From: an uncultured Clostridia bacterium
GTDB taxonomy: Bacteria; Bacillota; Clostridia; Christensenellales; Aristaeellaceae
Assembly (NCBI GenBank): GCA_947565865.1
Contig: CANOHT010000001.1
Location: 186,001 to 250,000, forward strand
Direction: 5' to 3'
Length of the DNA: 64,000 nt
In this document: positions 30,367-38,809 of the stretch, one piece after another
Layout: each line of letters starts with the position of its first letter
Numbering within the stretch: position 1 is the stretch's first letter
The notes under the pieces: model-generated
The model's database searches: none
The model's input: only the letters and a program-made list of their open reading frames with translations
Told to the model about the DNA's origin: nothing
Position numbers and translations under genes: made by a program

Positions 30367-30474
30367 TACCTTTCCGCGTATCAGGAGCGATATTTTTTGC
30401 GCATGGCCGTCCCCGAACAAAACAATGTCGGCGTCCCCTCCGACAGAACAGGAACCCAGCGCCTCCGCGCCCCA

Positions 30475-30503
30475 TTGCGCCCGCTCGGAAAACATGCTAC
30501 AAT
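30475..30503 (+). promoter_or_regulatory. Promoter of the zinc-ribbon membrane protein gene
   Basis: TTGCGC (30475-30480), 17-base spacer, TACAAT (30498-30503), followed by AAGGAG and the ATG at 30527; the leader would be under 20 bases. Confidence 0.55.
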
Positions 30504-30526
30504 AATTGCCGCAAGGAGATGAACGT

Positions 30527-31426
30527 ATGCCCATCACTTCCTATTGTAAAAAGTGCGCCCGGGACGTTCCCGTGGCGGAGCGCTGCCCACACTGCGGCGG
30601 CAAGCTGCCCAAATCCGCCCAGCGGGTGGCCTGGTGTGTGGAGCACACCCCCGTATGCGACTGGATGTGTTGGAACGCCGCCATGCGCATTATTCTTCCG
30701 CTGTCCGCGGTACTGCTTGTCCTCATCCTTCTGCTGGAGGGCCTGGCGGGGGGCGCGCCCGCGGTGGAAACCCTCCTGCGCCGGGGACTGCTGCTGAGCC
30801 TGCTGGGGCTTTTGTGCCTGGTCAGCGCGCTGCTGCTGCTGGCCCTGGTGTTCCAGGGAGATGATTTGCTGGACTGCGCGGTGGACAGCCGGGGCGTCCA
30901 CGTCACCCAATATCTCCCCAACCCCACGCCCCTGAAGCTGCTGCTGCGCCTGAAGTCGCCCGCGCTGATGGCCCAGCTTGACCCCGATGATCCCGCCCCC
31001 ATGGTCTGCGTCCGTCAGCAGGAGCTGGCCTGGAAGGATGTCGCCCGGGTTCAGCTGTGGCCTGACAAAACGCTGATCCTCCTCTACGCCCCAACCTGGT
31101 GGATGCGTCTGGCGCTGCCCTGCACCCCCTTCACCTATGAGGACAGCCTGTCCTTCATGCGGGATAAGCTGGGCCGGAAGAAGACGGTGCTGCTCCCCGG
31201 CGAGCTGGTGGCGCCGCCCAAGCCCAAGGCCCCCAAGGCCAGTTCGGTGAAGGCCCAGCAAACCGCCATGGAGCTTGCGGATCTGCCGCCCACCGAGCTG
31301 GATTCGTCCCTGTCCGAGCAGGCGGAGGACTTTATGCCCCTGGCCGACGTGCTGGCGGAGCTGAAGGCCGGGGAAGCAACCGGCAATGAAGCGGGAAATT
31401 TCCCGAGTCAGCCCGGGAACAATTGA
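30527..31426 (+). CDS. Hypothetical membrane protein with N-terminal zinc ribbon
   Basis: A 299-residue protein of unknown function. An N-terminal CKKC...CPHC zinc ribbon (residues 7-24) is followed by two TM helices (about 51-75 and 85-109) and a soluble domain of about 190 residues with a PKPKAPKASS linker and an acidic tail. ATG at 30527 with AAGGAG eight bases upstream. Membrane-tethered, cytosol-facing ribbon proteins of this build occur in many Clostridia but have no assigned task. The gpmI promoter starts inside its stop codon region. Confidence 0.7.
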   Translation: MPITSYCKKCARDVPVAERCPHCGGKLPKSAQRVAWCVEHTPVCDWMCWNAAMRIILPLSAVLLVLILLLEGLAGGAPAVETLLRRGLLLSLLGLLCLVSALLLLALVFQGDDLLDCAVDSRGVHVTQYLPNPTPLKLLLRLKSPALMAQLDPDDPAPMVCVRQQELAWKDVARVQLWPDKTLILLYAPTWWMRLALPCTPFTYEDSLSFMRDKLGRKKTVLLPGELVAPPKPKAPKASSVKAQQTAMELADLPPTELDSSLSEQAEDFMPLADVLAELKAGEATGNEAGNFPSQPGNN

Positions 31427-31451
31427 CAATTGCCCATATTTGTTCTATGCT
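31423..31451 (+). promoter_or_regulatory. Promoter of gpmI
   Basis: TTGACA (31423-31428), 17-base spacer, TATGCT (31446-31451). The -35 overlaps the stop codon of the upstream gene. Confidence 0.8.
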
Positions 31452-31513
31452 TATTGGGTATGCGGTTTTTGCGATGCCGCAGGGAACAACATGAACAGGA
31501 GGTAGCTCTTTCG

Positions 31514-33094
31514 ATGAATAAAAAACCTGTCGTATTGGTTGTCATGGACGGCGTGGGGGAAACGCCCGCTGAACTTGGCAACATGGTCATGCAAGCCACC
31601 ACCCCCACCCTGGACGAGTTGAAGGCCACCTGCCCCTTCCAGGTCATCAAGGCCCATGGCGCTGCCGTCGGCCTGCCCTCCGATGACGATATGGGCAACA
31701 GCGAGGTTGGTCACAACGCCTTGGGCTGCGGTCAGATCTATTCCCAGGGCGCCAAGCTGGTGAATGAATCCATCGAGTCCGGCAGCGTTTATCAGTCCGA
31801 AGCCTGGCAGTCTCTGGTCAGCGGCGTCAAGGCGGCGAACGGCACCCTGCACTTCATCGGCCTGCTGTCCGACGGCAACGTTCACTCCAACATCAGCCAC
31901 CTCATCGCCATGCTCCGTCAGGCCAAGGCGGAGGGCGTCCATCGGGTGCGCTGCCACATTCTTCTGGATGGCCGCGACGTGCCCGCCACCTCCGCTCTGG
32001 ACTATGTGCAGCAGCTGGAGGATGTCCTCGCTTCCCTCAACGACGCCGCCTTCGACGGCCGCATCGCTTCCGGCGGCGGCCGCATGACCATCACCATGGA
32101 TCGCTATCAGGCTAACTGGGCCATGGTCAAGGCGGGCTGGGATGTGCACGTTCACGGCGAAGGCCGGCAGTTCGCTTCCGCCAGGGAGGCCATCGAGACC
32201 TACCGCGCCGAGCTGAACGTCATCGACCAGGATCTGCCCGCCTTCGTCATCGCCGAAAACGGTCAGCCCGTGGGCAAAATGGAAGACGGCGACAGCGTGA
32301 TACTGTTCAACTTCCGCGGCGACCGTGCCCAGGAGATTTCGATGGCCTTTGACGGCGACGCCTCCTTCAGCGCCTTCGACCGGGGCGCGGTGCCTCAGGT
32401 GAAGTACGCCGGTATGCTTCAGTACGACGGCGACCTGAACATCCCCCGCAGCTTCCTGGTGAATCCGCCGAAAATCACCAACACCCTCACCGAGCTGCTG
32501 GTAGAAGCCGGCATCAAGGAATACGCCTGCTCCGAGACGCAGAAGTACGGCCACGTCACCTATTTCTGGAACGGCAACCGCTCCGGCAAGGTCAGCGAGG
32601 CCCTGGAGGACTACGCGGAGGTGCCCTCCGATGTCCGCTCCTTCGACGAGTGCCCCTGGATGAAGGCCACCGAGGTCACCGATCTGGTAATCCAGGCTCT
32701 GGAGAACGGCAAGTATGGCTTCATCCGCTGCAACTTCCCCAACGGCGACATGGTAGGCCATACCGGCAACTGCCTGGCTACGGAGATCGCCGTGGAAACC
32801 GTGGATCTCTGCCTGGCCCGCATCAAGAAAGCTGTGGACGAGGCTGGCGCCATCCTGCTGGTGACGGCGGATCACGGCAATGCCGACCAGATGCTGGAAA
32901 AAAACAAGAAGGGCGGCATCGCGCCCCGCACCGCTCACAGCCTGAATCCTGTGCCCTTCATCGTCTATGACAAGGACGAGCGCCACGAACTGAAGGAGGG
33001 CGATACCTTCGGCCTGGCCAACGTCGCCCCCACCGTCGCCGAGCTGCTGGGTCTCAAGCCCTATGACTGCTGGGAAGAAAGCATGCTGAAATAA
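31514..33094 (+). CDS. gpmI: 2,3-bisphosphoglycerate-independent phosphoglycerate mutase
   Basis: Interconverts 3- and 2-phosphoglycerate in glycolysis with two Mn ions. 526 residues, normal for the family. Metal ligand D12 (VVMDGVGE) and phospho-serine S63 (DDMGNSEVGHNALG) are present, with HILLDGRDVPATSA, RYQANW and the late TADHGNADQM metal motif. AGGAGG lies 11 bases before the ATG at 31514; the longer reading to 31430 has no ribosome site. Confidence 0.97.
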   Translation: MNKKPVVLVVMDGVGETPAELGNMVMQATTPTLDELKATCPFQVIKAHGAAVGLPSDDDMGNSEVGHNALGCGQIYSQGAKLVNESIESGSVYQSEAWQSLVSGVKAANGTLHFIGLLSDGNVHSNISHLIAMLRQAKAEGVHRVRCHILLDGRDVPATSALDYVQQLEDVLASLNDAAFDGRIASGGGRMTITMDRYQANWAMVKAGWDVHVHGEGRQFASAREAIETYRAELNVIDQDLPAFVIAENGQPVGKMEDGDSVILFNFRGDRAQEISMAFDGDASFSAFDRGAVPQVKYAGMLQYDGDLNIPRSFLVNPPKITNTLTELLVEAGIKEYACSETQKYGHVTYFWNGNRSGKVSEALEDYAEVPSDVRSFDECPWMKATEVTDLVIQALENGKYGFIRCNFPNGDMVGHTGNCLATEIAVETVDLCLARIKKAVDEAGAILLVTADHGNADQMLEKNKKGGIAPRTAHSLNPVPFIVYDKDERHELKEGDTFGLANVAPTVAELLGLKPYDCWEESMLK

Positions 33095-33143
33095 TCAGGC
33101 CTCCCCCGCGGATGAACCAAACCGGAAAAGCGGGCAATATAAC

Positions 33144-33188
33144 AGGCCCCCTGACGCAGGAAAACAGCACTGCGTCAGGGGGCCTTTG
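33144..33188 (+). terminator. Terminator of gpmI
   Basis: Perfect 16-base arms 33144-33159 and 33170-33185, 10-base loop, then TTTG. It is 50 bases after the stop codon. Confidence 0.9.
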
Positions 33189-33190
33189 TA

Positions 33191-33948
33191 TGGCAGGAAA
33201 AAAGCGCTTCAGTAAAGCCGCAAAGACAGGGTCAAGACGCTGAAGGGCGGCAGGAGAACGTCGGCAAACGACAGGCCGGGAAATGAGCGGCAGCAAGTGC
33301 TCGGTACAAAGCAGGCGAGGTCTGAGGCCCGGAAAACTCAGCGGCAACGAGCGCTGCCGCCTAAAAAGCAGCTGAAGGCGCCCTTTATCTGTCCATGATC
33401 CGTGAACTGAATGAAAGCAGCAGCCGTGCTTACAAGACGGCAGCGCGTCAAAGGGTGAATCTTGTGCTGGACACCATTCTCCCGGCAATGAAAAAGGAGA
33501 ATAAGAGTGCCACAGCGGCCAAGGCCGCAATACACCTCTCTGGCGTATTTCCACCTGACGCAACCATACGGGATAACGCCCTCCATGTCAAATAGAGGAA
33601 ACCCCGCTGGCGATACCATGGCCGAAAACGCTTTCTCCCTGCTCATAACCGAGTGCCATGACCAACACAAATCAGCTTCGTTTCATGAAGCGAACGAGCT
33701 GATCGGCCGCTTCATCCTTTTCTGCGGCGAAGAGCGTATCCAACAAGAAGCCGGCCCGCTTTCGCTTCAGTCGCCCAGCTAACCTCGTTATCCTGCTCAG
33801 GGGCTTTTTTCTTTCCTCTGTGTATTCCTCGGGTGTTCACGGCGTTTGCTTTTTCCGCTCTCCCTGCGGGACTGCGCAGCCTGCTTGACCCTGCTGCTGC
33901 CGCAGAGCAAGCCGCATGGGCCGAGGGCTCACCGAAGCGACCACACAC
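33191..33948. other. Gene-poor stretch between gpmI and the citrate-synthase-like gene
   Basis: About 760 bases. Several short frames overlap on both strands (for example a 66-codon plus frame at 33395 and a possible 54-codon frame from ATG 33618), but none has a good ribosome site, matched neighbours or a recognisable product. It may be a decayed gene. No repeat of the families described here was found. Confidence 0.4.
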
Positions 33949-33952
33949 AAAA

Positions 33953-33977
33953 AAGGAACCTCCCTCAGAGGCTCCTT
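33953..33977 (-). terminator. Terminator of the synthase-aminotransferase operon
   Basis: Ten-base arms 33953-33962 and 33968-33977 with one wobble, 5-base loop, and a T run on the minus strand; A and T runs on both sides also allow action on the plus strand. It is 16 bases after the stop codon. Confidence 0.8.
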
Positions 33978-33992
33978 TTTTCTTCCATTCCC

Positions 33993-35387
33993 TTACCGGC
34001 TTCTGTGCGTCAGCAGTTGCGTATACCGCTCTTTGTCCGCGTCGCGCACAAGAATTTCCAGCTCCTGGTCGCCCATCACGGTGTTGCGGCCCTGGGCGTA
34101 CAGTTCGTCCACCTTCTCGCGTACATAGGCCACGACAGGGTCGGTTTTGAGCACCACCTGGTCGCCGCGCAGGCGGAAGTAGCCGTTCAGCCAGTGGGCC
34201 ACCCCTGCCAGGCCGGAGGTCGCGTCCACCGCCACCAGCGCGGGGCGGTTCAGCAGCGTGGCGGTGTCGAAAATATTGTAGATTTCCTCGTCCTTCAGCA
34301 GGCCGTCGGCATGGATGCCAGCGCGGGTCACGTTAAAGTTCCTGCCCACAAAGGGTTGGCGCGGACTGATTTCCAGGCCGATCTCCCGCTCCATGTAATC
34401 AGCAATTTCCGTCACCGCCGTCAGATCCATACCATCCAGCGTACCCCGCAGGGAGGCGTACTCAATGGCCATAGCCTCCAGGGGACAGTTGCCCGTGCGT
34501 TCGCCCAGGCCCAGCAGCGAGCAGTTGATGGAGGAGCAGCCGTACATCCAGGCCGTGCCCGCGTTGGACACCACCTTGTAGAAATCGTTGTGACCGTGCC
34601 ATTCCAGCTGCTCCGAGGGCACCTGGGCATAGTGATGCAGGCCGTAGATGATGCCCGGCACCGAACGGGGCAGCGCGGCGCCGTAATAATGGACGCCGTA
34701 GCCCATGGTATCGCAGGCCCGAATTTTGATGGGAATGCCGGATTCCCTGGACAGATCCATCAGCTTCTCCGCGAAGGGCAGGACGAAGCCGTAGAAGTCC
34801 GCCCGGGTGATGTCCTCAAAGTGACACCGAGGCTTGATGCCCCGCGCCAACGCCGCCTTCACGATGCCCAGGTATTTGTCCATCGCCTGGGCACGGGTCA
34901 GGTGCATCTTGTTGAAAATGTGATAATCCGAGCAGGATACCAGTACGCCCGTTTCCTTCACGCCGGCCTGCTTCACCAGCTCAAAGTCCTTCTCGTTGGC
35001 ACGAATCCATGTGGTGATTTCCGGGAATTCAAAGCCCAGCTCCTGGCAGGCGCGCAGCGCTGCCTTGTCCTTGTCGGTATAGACAAAAAACTCACTCTGC
35101 CGCACCAGCCCCTTGGGGCCGCCCAGGCGGTTCATCAGCTTAAACAGATGGACGATCTGCTCCACGGTGAAGGGACTGACAGACTGCTGACCATCCCGGA
35201 AGGTGGTGTCCGTCATCCAAATCTCGGCCGGCATCTCCTCCGGCACATGGCGCATGTTGAAGGGCACCTTCGGAATGGATTCATAATCGAAAATTTCCCG
35301 GTACAAATTGGGACGCTCCACGTCCTGCAATTCATAGCGGTACTTGCTCTGCATCAGCAGATTCTTCGTCTGGTCAAAATTCAGCAT
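33993..35387 (-). CDS. Citrate/homocitrate/isopropylmalate synthase-family enzyme, candidate Re-citrate synthase
   Basis: A 464-residue HMGL-like TIM-barrel acyl-CoA:keto-acid condensing enzyme. Catalytic R64-D65 are in DTTFRDGQQS, the metal site is EWHGHNDFYK (about 268-277), and CHFEDITRAD and NVTRAGIHADGLLKDEEIYN are further signatures. It has no LeuA-type regulatory domain. The lead-in, length and GERTGN pattern resemble the clostridial Re-face citrate synthase group as I remember it, which would feed 2-oxoglutarate and glutamate synthesis; homocitrate or citramalate synthase are alternatives. Operon with an aminotransferase 35 bases upstream. Confidence 0.65.
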   Translation of the reverse strand: MLNFDQTKNLLMQSKYRYELQDVERPNLYREIFDYESIPKVPFNMRHVPEEMPAEIWMTDTTFRDGQQSVSPFTVEQIVHLFKLMNRLGGPKGLVRQSEFFVYTDKDKAALRACQELGFEFPEITTWIRANEKDFELVKQAGVKETGVLVSCSDYHIFNKMHLTRAQAMDKYLGIVKAALARGIKPRCHFEDITRADFYGFVLPFAEKLMDLSRESGIPIKIRACDTMGYGVHYYGAALPRSVPGIIYGLHHYAQVPSEQLEWHGHNDFYKVVSNAGTAWMYGCSSINCSLLGLGERTGNCPLEAMAIEYASLRGTLDGMDLTAVTEIADYMEREIGLEISPRQPFVGRNFNVTRAGIHADGLLKDEEIYNIFDTATLLNRPALVAVDATSGLAGVAHWLNGYFRLRGDQVVLKTDPVVAYVREKVDELYAQGRNTVMGDQELEILVRDADKERYTQLLTHRSR

Positions 35388-35422
35388 AAGCGGCGTCTTC
35401 TCCTTCCGGCGCCCCGCGGGCT

Positions 35423-36622
35423 TCAGTCCAGCGTGCGGACAAATTCCTCAATGCGATCCAGGCCCTTGTTGATCTGCTCCAGGCTGACGGCGTAACTCAG
35501 TCGGCAATAGCCCTCAGCCTCAAAGGCCGCGCCGGGCACCACAGCCACCTGCTTCTCGGCCAGCAGCAGTTCAGCGAAATCCAGGGAGGATTCCAGCTTG
35601 CGGCCATAATAGCTGCGGCCCAGGAGCTTCTTCACATTCATCATAATGTAGAACGCGCCCTGGGGCTTCAGACAGGAAAGGCCGTCGACCTTGTTGATCC
35701 GCTCCACCATCACATCCCGGCGCTTCTGGAATTCCGCCACCATGGCTTCCAGGCAGCCCTGATCGCCCTGGAGCGCCTTCATGGAGGCGTACTGAGCAAT
35801 GGAGTTGGGGTTGCTGGTGGCCTGGGACTGGAAGTTCGCCATCGCGGCGATCTCGTGACGGGGGCCCGCCACATAGCCGATGCGCCAGCCTGTCATGGCA
35901 TAAGCCTTGGACATGCCGTTAACCAGGAAGGTCTGGCTCTTGATCTGCTCGCCCAGGTTGGCGATGGACAGATGCTTGCGGCCGTCATACACCAGCTTTT
36001 CATAGATTTCGTCGCTGACCACATAGAAGGGATGGCTTACCGCCAGATCCGCCACGAACTGCAGCTGCTCCTGATCCCACACGCTGCCGTTGGGGTTGGA
36101 GGGACTGGTGATAATAATGGCCTTGGTGCGGCGGGTGACGCGGCTGGCAATATCCGCGCTGGTGGGGATGAAGTTCGTGCTTTCATCGGAGGGCACGAAC
36201 ACCGGCACACCCCCGGCCATCCGCACCATTTCGGGATAGCTAACCCAGCAGGGCGTGGGAATCAGCACCTCGTCGCCGGGATCGAGGATCGCCTGGAAGA
36301 TGGTGAACAGGCTGTGCTTGGCGCCATTGGACACCAGGATATCGCCATAGGTATAGGTCATATCGTTTTCTTTGCGCAGCTTTTCGCAGATGGCCTTGCG
36401 CAGCTCCTTGGTGCCCGCCGCCGGCGTGTAGCGGGTCAGGCCTTTGTCAAGGGCCTCCTTGGCCGCGTCGCAGATATAATCGGGGGTGGGAAAATCCGGC
36501 TCGCCCGCGCCGAAGCCGACCACATCCAGGCCGGCGGCTTTCATTTCCTTGGCCCGAGCGTCAATCGCCAGGGTCGGAGAGGGGGAAATATTCTGTACGC
36601 GGTGGGAAATGGTCAGTGCCAT
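35423..36622 (-). CDS. PLP-dependent aminotransferase, aspartate aminotransferase class I
   Basis: A 399-residue fold-I aminotransferase of the Ib type. Cofactor K239 is in NGMSKAYAMTGWRIGY, SPSNPNGSVW holds the phosphate-ring contact Asn and RLSYAVS has the C-terminal substrate arginine. Aspartate is the most likely amino donor, making oxaloacetate, which is the co-substrate of a citrate synthase encoded next; that link is an inference. AGGAGG lies nine bases before the ATG. A consensus promoter is at 36742-36770. Confidence 0.92.
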   Translation of the reverse strand: MALTISHRVQNISPSPTLAIDARAKEMKAAGLDVVGFGAGEPDFPTPDYICDAAKEALDKGLTRYTPAAGTKELRKAICEKLRKENDMTYTYGDILVSNGAKHSLFTIFQAILDPGDEVLIPTPCWVSYPEMVRMAGGVPVFVPSDESTNFIPTSADIASRVTRRTKAIIITSPSNPNGSVWDQEQLQFVADLAVSHPFYVVSDEIYEKLVYDGRKHLSIANLGEQIKSQTFLVNGMSKAYAMTGWRIGYVAGPRHEIAAMANFQSQATSNPNSIAQYASMKALQGDQGCLEAMVAEFQKRRDVMVERINKVDGLSCLKPQGAFYIMMNVKKLLGRSYYGRKLESSLDFAELLLAEKQVAVVPGAAFEAEGYCRLSYAVSLEQINKGLDRIEEFVRTLD

Positions 36623-36741
36623 GCGCTTCAGCCTCCTGCATTATCAATCATGCCGACCCGAACGCACCCTTGCAGCCAGGCCGGATACACGTCCGCGCGG
36701 CAAAGAATCTTCGTCAGCCCGTCGCGACCGTAACGCTTTCT

Positions 36742-36770
36742 ATTATAGCGTCCTCTTCACAGGAAATCAA
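36742..36770 (-). promoter_or_regulatory. Promoter of the aminotransferase operon
   Basis: TTGATT (36765-36770), 17-base spacer, perfect TATAAT (36742-36747) on the minus strand, about 120 bases before the start codon. Confidence 0.85.
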
Positions 36771-36774
36771 GCAA

Positions 36775-37340
36775 AAAACGCACAAAGTGCAATTTTATCT
36801 TAAGCATCCTGCATTTTAAGCCATGATGGCAGCTGACCCCCTCCATTTTTGCTTCCAGCGCGCCCCCTTCCGGGCAATTTGTCCGCTATACGCCACGACA
36901 TTCCGAAGCAAGACGGAAGGCCGGATCGTCAGCTGTCCACGACGAAGCGGGCGGATAACGATCGCGGCGCGCGACCAAACGCGAATGCATCCGCTCCGGT
37001 CCGCGCCGAATCACGCCGCACCGCCGAGGCGACGCTCTTCCGATAAGCATCCGAACCTGGCGCAGGCCGGCTTCGCAAAAACCTTGATGCAAAGCGGCGT
37101 CAGGGCTGTATGCCGTTTTCCGCATTAAAAAAAGAGCCGGGCTGTTTTCCGTGAGCAAGCCGCCGTTTCAGCAAGTGATGACAGGCATCAAAGGCAGTCA
37201 TAGGGAAAGTCCGAGGCAAAGCCTTAGCCCCCATCTCGCATGCGCCAGGTTCAGCGTGTCGAAAACGGTCGCATAATAGGAAATTAAGTGATTTTCAATC
37301 GAATCGGTTGTTTTGCGCGTATCCTATCTCTGAAAGCAAT
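36775..37340. other. Gene-free region upstream of the Spo0A_C gene
   Basis: About 560 bases without a supported gene. The only possible signal is TGTCGAA at 37257-37263, the core of a Spo0A box, about 95 bases before the downstream GTG start; a 7-mer can occur by chance. Short frames here show no ribosome sites. Confidence 0.4.
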
Positions 37341-37358
37341 TTTCGGAGGTGGCGCGAA

Positions 37359-37697
37359 GTGACCAGTATTCAGAAGCATCTATGGCATATGGGCATCGGA
37401 AACCGCCTGAAAGGGTACAAAATGATTATCCTCGCGGTTCAGCTTGGGGTTGAAAACGAGGATCGTCTTCAATGCGCCCAAGAGCACCTTTACAAGCCCA
37501 TCGCCCAGCAAACAGGCTGTGACGTTCACTGTGTTGAACGCAATATCCGCACGGTCATCGACAGCGCCTGGCATAACAACCCCGATTATCTTTCCCGTCT
37601 GGCCGGGTTCACGCTCTCCCGGCCGCCTACCGTCACACGTTTTCTGGACATCCTGGTTACAGCCTGCCTGCGCGAGCAGGGCCCGACCTCCGCCTGA
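37359..37697 (+). CDS. Stand-alone Spo0A C-terminal DNA-binding domain protein
   Basis: A 112-residue protein that is essentially only the Spo0A_C effector domain: a start like LWHMGIGNRLKGYKMI, LYKPIAQQ, the recognition-helix region CDVHCVERNIRTVIDSAW and the end PPTVTRFLDILVTACLRE. No receiver domain is encoded upstream in any frame. The start is GTG at 37359-37361 with CGGAGG nine bases upstream; an in-frame ATG to 37308 is not backed by a site. It should bind 0A-box-like DNA, perhaps competing with full-length Spo0A; that role is inferred. Confidence 0.85.
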   Translation: MTSIQKHLWHMGIGNRLKGYKMIILAVQLGVENEDRLQCAQEHLYKPIAQQTGCDVHCVERNIRTVIDSAWHNNPDYLSRLAGFTLSRPPTVTRFLDILVTACLREQGPTSA

Positions 37698-37927
37698 CGC
37701 TGCTGCGGCCCTTGCCAGCCCTGCTTTCGCAGTCAAAAAGAAGCCATGCTGAAGACATTAACAGCATGACTTTATCCCTTTTCGGCCCGCGAAGCAACGG
37801 CCCACGCGCCTGCTCCCCGCTGCATTTCACCCCAAGCGGGGTTCAGCATACAGCGCTTGTCGGCCATCATAGGAGGGCCCAGACCCGATGGGCACAGCAG
37901 CCCGCGGATAAACAGCGCCAACATACA

Positions 37928-37961
37928 ATGCCGCCGCAGGCTTGAAAGCCAGCGGCGGCAT
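37928..37961. terminator. Hairpin between the Spo0A_C and rubrerythrin genes
   Basis: Ten-base perfect arms 37928-37937 and 37952-37961 with an inner GGCTT/AAGCC pairing; followed by ATTTGATT on the plus strand. It lies between two convergent genes. The rest of 37698-38018 holds nothing I can name. Confidence 0.6.
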
Positions 37962-38018
37962 ATTTGATTCCTCTCAGCCGCCTCTATGGCAGGCTGCATT
38001 CTTCAGCTCTGCGCGGTA

Positions 38019-38555
38019 TCAGTAGTTCTCCGCGCGAATCTCAAAGTATGCCTGGGGATGAGCGCAGACGGGGCAGATTTCAGGCGCATTCTCGCCCACA
38101 ACGATATGACCGCAGTTCCGGCACTCCCAAACCTTGACCTCGCTCTTCTTGAAAACCTCCTGGGCCTCCACGCTGCGCAGCAGGGCACGGTAGCGCTCCT
38201 CATGCTGCTTCTCGATGGCGCCCACCATGCGGAACTTGGCCGCCAGCTCCGGGAAGCCCTCCTTCTCCGCAGTCTCAGCGAAACCCGCGTACATGTCCGT
38301 CCACTCATAGTTCTCGCCGTCAGCCGCGGCGCCCAGGTTTTCGGCTGTGGTGCCAATGCCCGCCAATTCCTTGAACCACATCTTGGCATGTTCCTTCTCG
38401 TTGTCAGCCGTCTTCAGGAACAGCGCCGCGATCTGCTCATAGCCGTCCTTCTTTGCCTTGGAAGCAAAGTAAGTGTATTTGTTGCGCGCTTGGGATTCAC
38501 CGGCAAAAGCCGCCTCCAGATTCTTTTCCGTCTGCGTTCCCGCATATTTGCTCAT
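38019..38555 (-). CDS. rbr: Rubrerythrin
   Basis: A peroxide-reducing non-heme di-iron protein that protects anaerobes from oxidative stress. 178 residues from the ATG at 38553-38555. The four-helix ferritin-like part has the EN/E-x-x-H type ligands ([34 protein letters not shown]), and the C-terminal rubredoxin-like centre is CRNCGH...CPVCAHP. GGGAGGG precedes the start. A longer in-frame reading crosses the promoter and is rejected. Confidence 0.96.
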   Translation of the reverse strand: MSKYAGTQTEKNLEAAFAGESQARNKYTYFASKAKKDGYEQIAALFLKTADNEKEHAKMWFKELAGIGTTAENLGAAADGENYEWTDMYAGFAETAEKEGFPELAAKFRMVGAIEKQHEERYRALLRSVEAQEVFKKSEVKVWECRNCGHIVVGENAPEICPVCAHPQAYFEIRAENY

Positions 38556-38634
38556 GTCGAAGCCCTCCCTATCTTGTGTGTCTGTACGCCGTGCGTCAGC
38601 CGGATGGCGCGAACGCAGCGTTTCAGATAAAACG

Positions 38635-38663
38635 ATCATAGTCGAAAAGGGGAATTTTGTCAA
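38635..38663 (-). promoter_or_regulatory. Promoter of rubrerythrin
   Basis: TTGACA (38658-38663), 17-base spacer, TATGAT (38635-38640) on the minus strand. A PerR box was looked for and not found with confidence. Confidence 0.8.
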
Positions 38664-38739
38664 GAAAAATAGCTTCCCGGCCCGCGCGCCATCCTGATTG
38701 AAGCCGCCCAGACGGCGCCGTTTCTACCATGGATTTCCA

Positions 38740-38788
38740 GTGACTTCCGCAGGGAATCGCCGTACAATATAAGGGGAACAATTGTTTC
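38740..38788 (+). promoter_or_regulatory. dinB operon promoter with LexA box
   Basis: GTGACT (38740-38745), 17-base spacer, TACAAT (38763-38768). Immediately downstream, 38775-38788 reads GGAACAATTGTTTC, which fits the Firmicutes LexA/DinR operator CGAAC-N4-GTTYC. Its place over the transcription start is typical for SOS repression. Confidence 0.8.
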
Positions 38789-38809
38789 TATTGCAAGGTG
38801 GTGAGCGGC

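Noticed and set aside
33395..33782. Two overlapping plus-strand frames
   Set aside because: No ribosome sites, no recognisable products and mutual overlap; noted only as possible decayed DNA.
38635..38663. PerR box at rubrerythrin
   Set aside because: No convincing TTATAAT-type dyad was found around the promoter.
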